A stretch of DNA of 64,000 bases. It comes from Streptomyces sporangiiformans (GTDB lineage Bacteria > Actinomycetota > Actinomycetes > Streptomycetales > Streptomycetaceae). Shown piece by piece: positions 60,837 to 64,000 of the stretch. Below the pieces are notes generated by a model that saw only the letters and a list, made by a program, of their open reading frames with translations, was not told the DNA's origin and did not search any database. The stretch lies in NCBI RefSeq assembly GCF_005768555.2, contig NZ_VCHX02000163.1:21120-85119 (forward strand), in the 5' to 3' direction. How positions within the stretch are numbered: the first letter of the stretch is position 1; the number at the start of each line of letters is the position of its first letter. A program made the translations under genes and the position numbers.

Positions 60837-62951
60837 ATGAGCAGTGCGCAGTCCACCGCCCGACCCGCCACGCCGCCCCGCGCCCAGCCACCGACCGACG
60901 CCCCACGCGACGCGCTGCGTACCAGCGGCCTGCGAGCCATCCTCGCGCCGCGGTCGGTCGCGCTGGTCGGCGCGTCACGGCGCAACCTCGAACTCGTCGC
61001 CAACGTCCGACGGGGCACGGCCGAGGCCGTAGGGATCCATCCGAGCAACTCCGAAGTGGCCGGACTACCGTGTGTCCCGTCGCTGTCGGCGTTGCCGGCA
61101 CCACCCGAACTCGCGGTGCTCGCCGTGGGCCCGGCGACCATCGCGGCGAGTATGCGAGACGCTCTCGCGCTCGGCGTGCGGTCGTTCGTGGTCCCCGGCC
61201 TCGGTGTCGAATCCGGAGCCGACGGCCCGGCCGCCGTGCGGGAGTTGCACCGGATCGCCGAGGACTTCGCAGCCGCGGTCCTCGGCCCCAACTGCATGGG
61301 CTCCGCCAGCCCGGATTCGCCCTCGGCCTGGCTCGGGACCATCCCCGCGTCCTTCCTGCCGGGCCCGGTCGCGATCGTGAGCCAGTCGGGCTCCATAGCC
61401 GACGCGTTCCTCGCGCTCGGCCCGCGCTACGGCTTCAGCGGCGTCGTCTCCTGCGGCGCGGAACTCAACCGTGACGCCGCGGACTGGGTCGCCCACTTCG
61501 CGGCCGATCCGACGACCAGGGTGATCGGGCTGTTCCTGGAGACGGTGCGCCGGCCCCACGCCTTCCGCCAAGCCCTGCGCGTCGCGGCCGAGGCGGGCAA
61601 GCCCGTGGTGTGCCTGAAGATCGGGCGCAGCGAACAGGCCCACCGCGCCGCCCTCGCGCACACCGGCGCGATCGTCGGGTCACACGCGGCCTTCTCCGCC
61701 GTGCTGCGCTCCCACGGTGTCCTCCAGGTGGACGACCTGCCGGAGATGATCGAACTCCTCGGCGCGTTCTCGACCGCACGCCGGCCCACCGGAGGAAGGA
61801 TCGGCGCGGTCACCGAGTCCGGAGCCGAAGCCGCCCTGCTGGGTGACCACGCCGAGCGCAACGGGCTGACCTTTCCCGCCCTCCCGGAGTCGATCCAGCG
61901 GCGACTGCGCGCCGACCATCCGCTGCTGCCGACGAGCAACCCGCTCGACCCGTGGGCGATCGCCGAACCGGTGGCCGCGTTCTCGGCCGCGATCGAAGCA
62001 CTGGCCGACGCCGGTGTGTACGACCTCCTGATCGGGCAGGTCGACCTGTCATGCCACCGGGGCGAGACCGAGCAGACGTGGTGCGGCGCGGTCGTGCGCG
62101 CCCTGGCCGACGCGGGCCGTCGTACGAACACCTTCACCGCGGTGACGACGGTGCATCACACCGACCCTCCCGAAGCCCTCGCCCGCTATGCCGCCGAGCA
62201 TGACGTCTGCCTGCTCAAAGGCATCGGATCAGGCCTGACGGCCATCGCCCGAGCCGCCACCTGGTCCGCGGGAGCGGGCCTGCCGAAGGCGGCGGTGCCG
62301 CCCCCGCGCACGGCCGGCATCGCCGGCGGACTGGCCGGGCTGCCCGCAGGTCCGCTCTCCGAGTTCGACTCCTCGGCCCTGCTGGAACGGACCGGCGTCG
62401 CCTTCGCCCGGCGCCTTCTCGCCGAGTCGCCCGACGACGCCGTCGAGGCGGCGAGGACGCTCGGGTTCCCGGTGGTCGTCAAGACGGACGGCCCGGCCCA
62501 CAAGGCACGCGCGGGTGGCGTCATGCTCAACCTGAACGGCCCCGAAGCGGTGTCCGACGCCGCGACGCGACTGGCCGGCCGCGTGCTCGTGGCCGAACAG
62601 GTCGCCCCAGGCCTCGAGGTGTTCTGCGGCATGGTGCGCGATCCGGTCTGGGGGCCGGTCTACGCCCTGGGCCGTGGCGGCACCCAGGTCGAGAGCACCA
62701 CACCGGTCACCTTCGTCGGCCCTCTCACCCCCGAGCTGGTGCGGCTCGTGATCAGCCGGGCCGGGCTCGAGACGTGGCAGTCACCGTTGGCCGAAGCGCT
62801 GCTGGCCATGGATGCCCTGGCGCGCGGCGCGCCACGCATCGGCGAGATCGACATCAACCCCGTCGTCTGCGCTCCGGACGGCACGGCCCGAGCGGTCGAC
62901 GCACTGATCGTGCTCACGACCGACACTTCCCCCGACGAGGACTCACCATGA
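60837..62951 (+). CDS. ADP-forming acyl-CoA synthetase (acetate-CoA ligase family)
   Basis: This 704-residue fused alpha-beta ligase has a CoA-binding domain (about 35-150, ILAPRSVALVGAS-type start). The middle succinyl-CoA-ligase-like domains include IVSQSGSIADAFLALG and AHTGAIVGSHAAFSAVL (phosphohistidine region). The C-terminal ATP-grasp domain (about 520-700) has FPVVVKTDGPAHKARAGGV and IGEIDINPVVC. It interconverts acyl-CoA, ADP and phosphate with acid, CoA and ATP; the acid is unknown. It starts 45 bases after the aminotransferase. Its stop overlaps the aldehyde dehydrogenase ATG. Confidence 0.87.
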   Translation: MSSAQSTARPATPPRAQPPTDAPRDALRTSGLRAILAPRSVALVGASRRNLELVANVRRGTAEAVGIHPSNSEVAGLPCVPSLSALPAPPELAVLAVGPATIAASMRDALALGVRSFVVPGLGVESGADGPAAVRELHRIAEDFAAAVLGPNCMGSASPDSPSAWLGTIPASFLPGPVAIVSQSGSIADAFLALGPRYGFSGVVSCGAELNRDAADWVAHFAADPTTRVIGLFLETVRRPHAFRQALRVAAEAGKPVVCLKIGRSEQAHRAALAHTGAIVGSHAAFSAVLRSHGVLQVDDLPEMIELLGAFSTARRPTGGRIGAVTESGAEAALLGDHAERNGLTFPALPESIQRRLRADHPLLPTSNPLDPWAIAEPVAAFSAAIEALADAGVYDLLIGQVDLSCHRGETEQTWCGAVVRALADAGRRTNTFTAVTTVHHTDPPEALARYAAEHDVCLLKGIGSGLTAIARAATWSAGAGLPKAAVPPPRTAGIAGGLAGLPAGPLSEFDSSALLERTGVAFARRLLAESPDDAVEAARTLGFPVVVKTDGPAHKARAGGVMLNLNGPEAVSDAATRLAGRVLVAEQVAPGLEVFCGMVRDPVWGPVYALGRGGTQVESTTPVTFVGPLTPELVRLVISRAGLETWQSPLAEALLAMDALARGAPRIGEIDINPVVCAPDGTARAVDALIVLTTDTSPDEDSP

Positions 62952-64000
62952 CCGACATCAAGTGCCACTACATCAACGGCCGTTGGTGCCCGCCGACGAC
63001 CGCGGACCGGATACCCGTCATCGACCCGGCCACCCACCTCGTCGTGGGATCGGCGCCCGCCGGCGGCGCCGCCGACGTGGACGCGGCCGTCGCCGCCGCC
63101 CGTTCGGCCTTCCCCGGCTGGGCGGCCACACCACGGGCCGAACGGGCCCGGCTGCTCGGCGCGCTGGGCGAGCTCCTCCGCTCGCATGCCGGGGAGCTGG
63201 CCCGGCTCATCGAGACGGAGATGGGCGCACCGGAAGCATTCGCGCTGAGCGAGCATGTCGGCACACCCATCGCCATCATCGACGACTACGTGGCCGGGCT
63301 CGCCCACGAACCCGACGAGGAACGCATCGGGAACTCGCTCGTCACCCGGGAGCCGATCGGCGTGGTCGCCGCGATCCTGCCCTGGAACTACCCGCTCTAC
63401 CAGCTCGTCGCCAAGATCGTCCCGGCCCTGGCCGCGGGATGCACGGTCGTGGCCAAGCCGGCCGAGCTGACGCCCCTGGCGACCTGCCGCTTCACCGAAC
63501 TCCTCGACGAAGTGGGCATTCCCGCGGGCGTGTTCAACCTGGTCTTCGGCACCGGCCCCGTCGTCGGGGACGCGATGAGCCGTCATCCCGACGTGGACAT
63601 GGTCTCCTTCACCGGATCGACCCTGGCGGGCGCCCTGGTCGGCCAGGCCGCCGCCGCGACCGTCAAACGGGTCGCGCTCGAACTCGGAGGCAAGTCGGCC
63701 AGCCTGGTCACACCCGACGCGGACCTGGAGCAGGCGGTCACCGCGACCGTGCGCTCCTGCATGACCAACTCCGGGCAGTGCTGCAACGCCTGGACCCGCC
63801 TCATCACCCCGCGGTCCGCGAGGGACACCGTCGCCCGGATCGCCGCCCGCGTCGCCGCCGAGATCCAACCCGAGCTGGGCCCGCTGGTATCGCCGGACCA
63901 GTACAACCGCGTGCAGTCCCACATCGCGGCCGGGCTCGACGCCGGAGCCGCACTGATCACCGGCGGACTCGGGCATCCGGACGACCGGCCCGACGGCAAC
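62948..64000 (+). CDS. aldehyde dehydrogenase (cut by window end)
   Basis: The first 351 residues of an NAD(P)-dependent aldehyde dehydrogenase (normally about 480) are visible. Present are ILPWNYP, the cofactor stretch FTGST, ELGGKSA with the general-base Glu, and NSGQCC with catalytic C279. The ATG overlaps the ligase stop (ATGA). It would oxidise the aldehyde made by the aminotransferase, giving the acid that the CoA ligase activates. The C-terminus lies beyond the window. Confidence 0.9.
   Translation, partial: MTDIKCHYINGRWCPPTTADRIPVIDPATHLVVGSAPAGGAADVDAAVAAARSAFPGWAATPRAERARLLGALGELLRSHAGELARLIETEMGAPEAFALSEHVGTPIAIIDDYVAGLAHEPDEERIGNSLVTREPIGVVAAILPWNYPLYQLVAKIVPALAAGCTVVAKPAELTPLATCRFTELLDEVGIPAGVFNLVFGTGPVVGDAMSRHPDVDMVSFTGSTLAGALVGQAAAATVKRVALELGGKSASLVTPDADLEQAVTATVRSCMTNSGQCCNAWTRLITPRSARDTVARIAARVAAEIQPELGPLVSPDQYNRVQSHIAAGLDAGAALITGGLGHPDDRPDGN

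Overview
The window is high-GC actinobacterial DNA, most likely from Streptomyces or a close relative. Signs of this are the strong third-position GC, frequent GTG starts, many ATGA/GTGA stop-start overlaps, F420-dependent (LLM) and SigE-type sigma factor genes, twin-arginine signal peptides, a LAxTG cell-wall sorting motif, and a nested inverted repeat of the kind common between Streptomyces genes. No rRNA, tRNA, CRISPR array or intact mobile element was found. Species, product and family names are from reading motifs, not from a database search.

Layout. 0-12 kb holds mixed housekeeping and metabolic genes: a small secreted SH3-like protein, an Rsm22-like methyltransferase, a serine hydrolase overlapping an MFS exporter, Gfo/Idh/MocA, PhoD, SDR and AKR enzymes, DoxX, MazG-like and dihydrolipoyl dehydrogenase. 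12-17.5 kb is a carboxylate-uptake island. One arm is a sodium:solute symporter translationally coupled to a SigE-type sigma factor and a small membrane protein. The other arm is DUF3311, CstA and its small YbdD-type partner. 17.7-20.7 kb holds a hypothetical protein, an AraC regulator and a divergent metallo-beta-lactamase-fold hydrolase.

20.7-30.4 kb is a divergent catabolic cluster. On the minus strand is a 2-oxoacid or acetoin dehydrogenase-like complex (E1 alpha, E1 beta, E2) followed by a small CxC/CxxC protein. On the plus strand are a SorC-type regulator, a complete glucitol-family PTS (IIC, IIBC, IIA), a zinc-ribbon protein, GutM and a SAF-domain dehydrogenase. No ordinary polyol-phosphate dehydrogenase is present, so the substrate and route look unusual. 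30.4-42.7 kb is a purine-nucleoside salvage region: amidohydrolase (deaminase type), LacI repressor, glutamine-amidotransferase-like protein, purine nucleoside phosphorylase and a BMP-type ABC nucleoside importer, followed by a large secreted phytase-like/5'-nucleotidase fusion. The same 12-bp palindrome CAAAACGTTTTG lies between the -35 and -10 hexamers of both operon promoters.

42.8-54.9 kb is mostly plant-polysaccharide use: an LLM oxidoreductase, two secreted GH43 arabinan-type enzymes (one with an AbfB domain, one with a ricin-type lectin), a wall-anchored alginate-lyase-like protein, and an ABC sugar importer/GH35 beta-galactosidase operon ending in a truncated ROK repressor. 54.9-59.4 kb is a decayed zone with a deleted pectate-lyase gene, a beheaded WD40 gene, an IS5-type transposase remnant and a beheaded DUF6183 gene around one intact NTF2-like gene. 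A promoter-operator very similar to the GH43 promoter is stranded in this zone. 59.4-64 kb is an operon of class III aminotransferase, ADP-forming acyl-CoA synthetase and aldehyde dehydrogenase; the last runs off the window.
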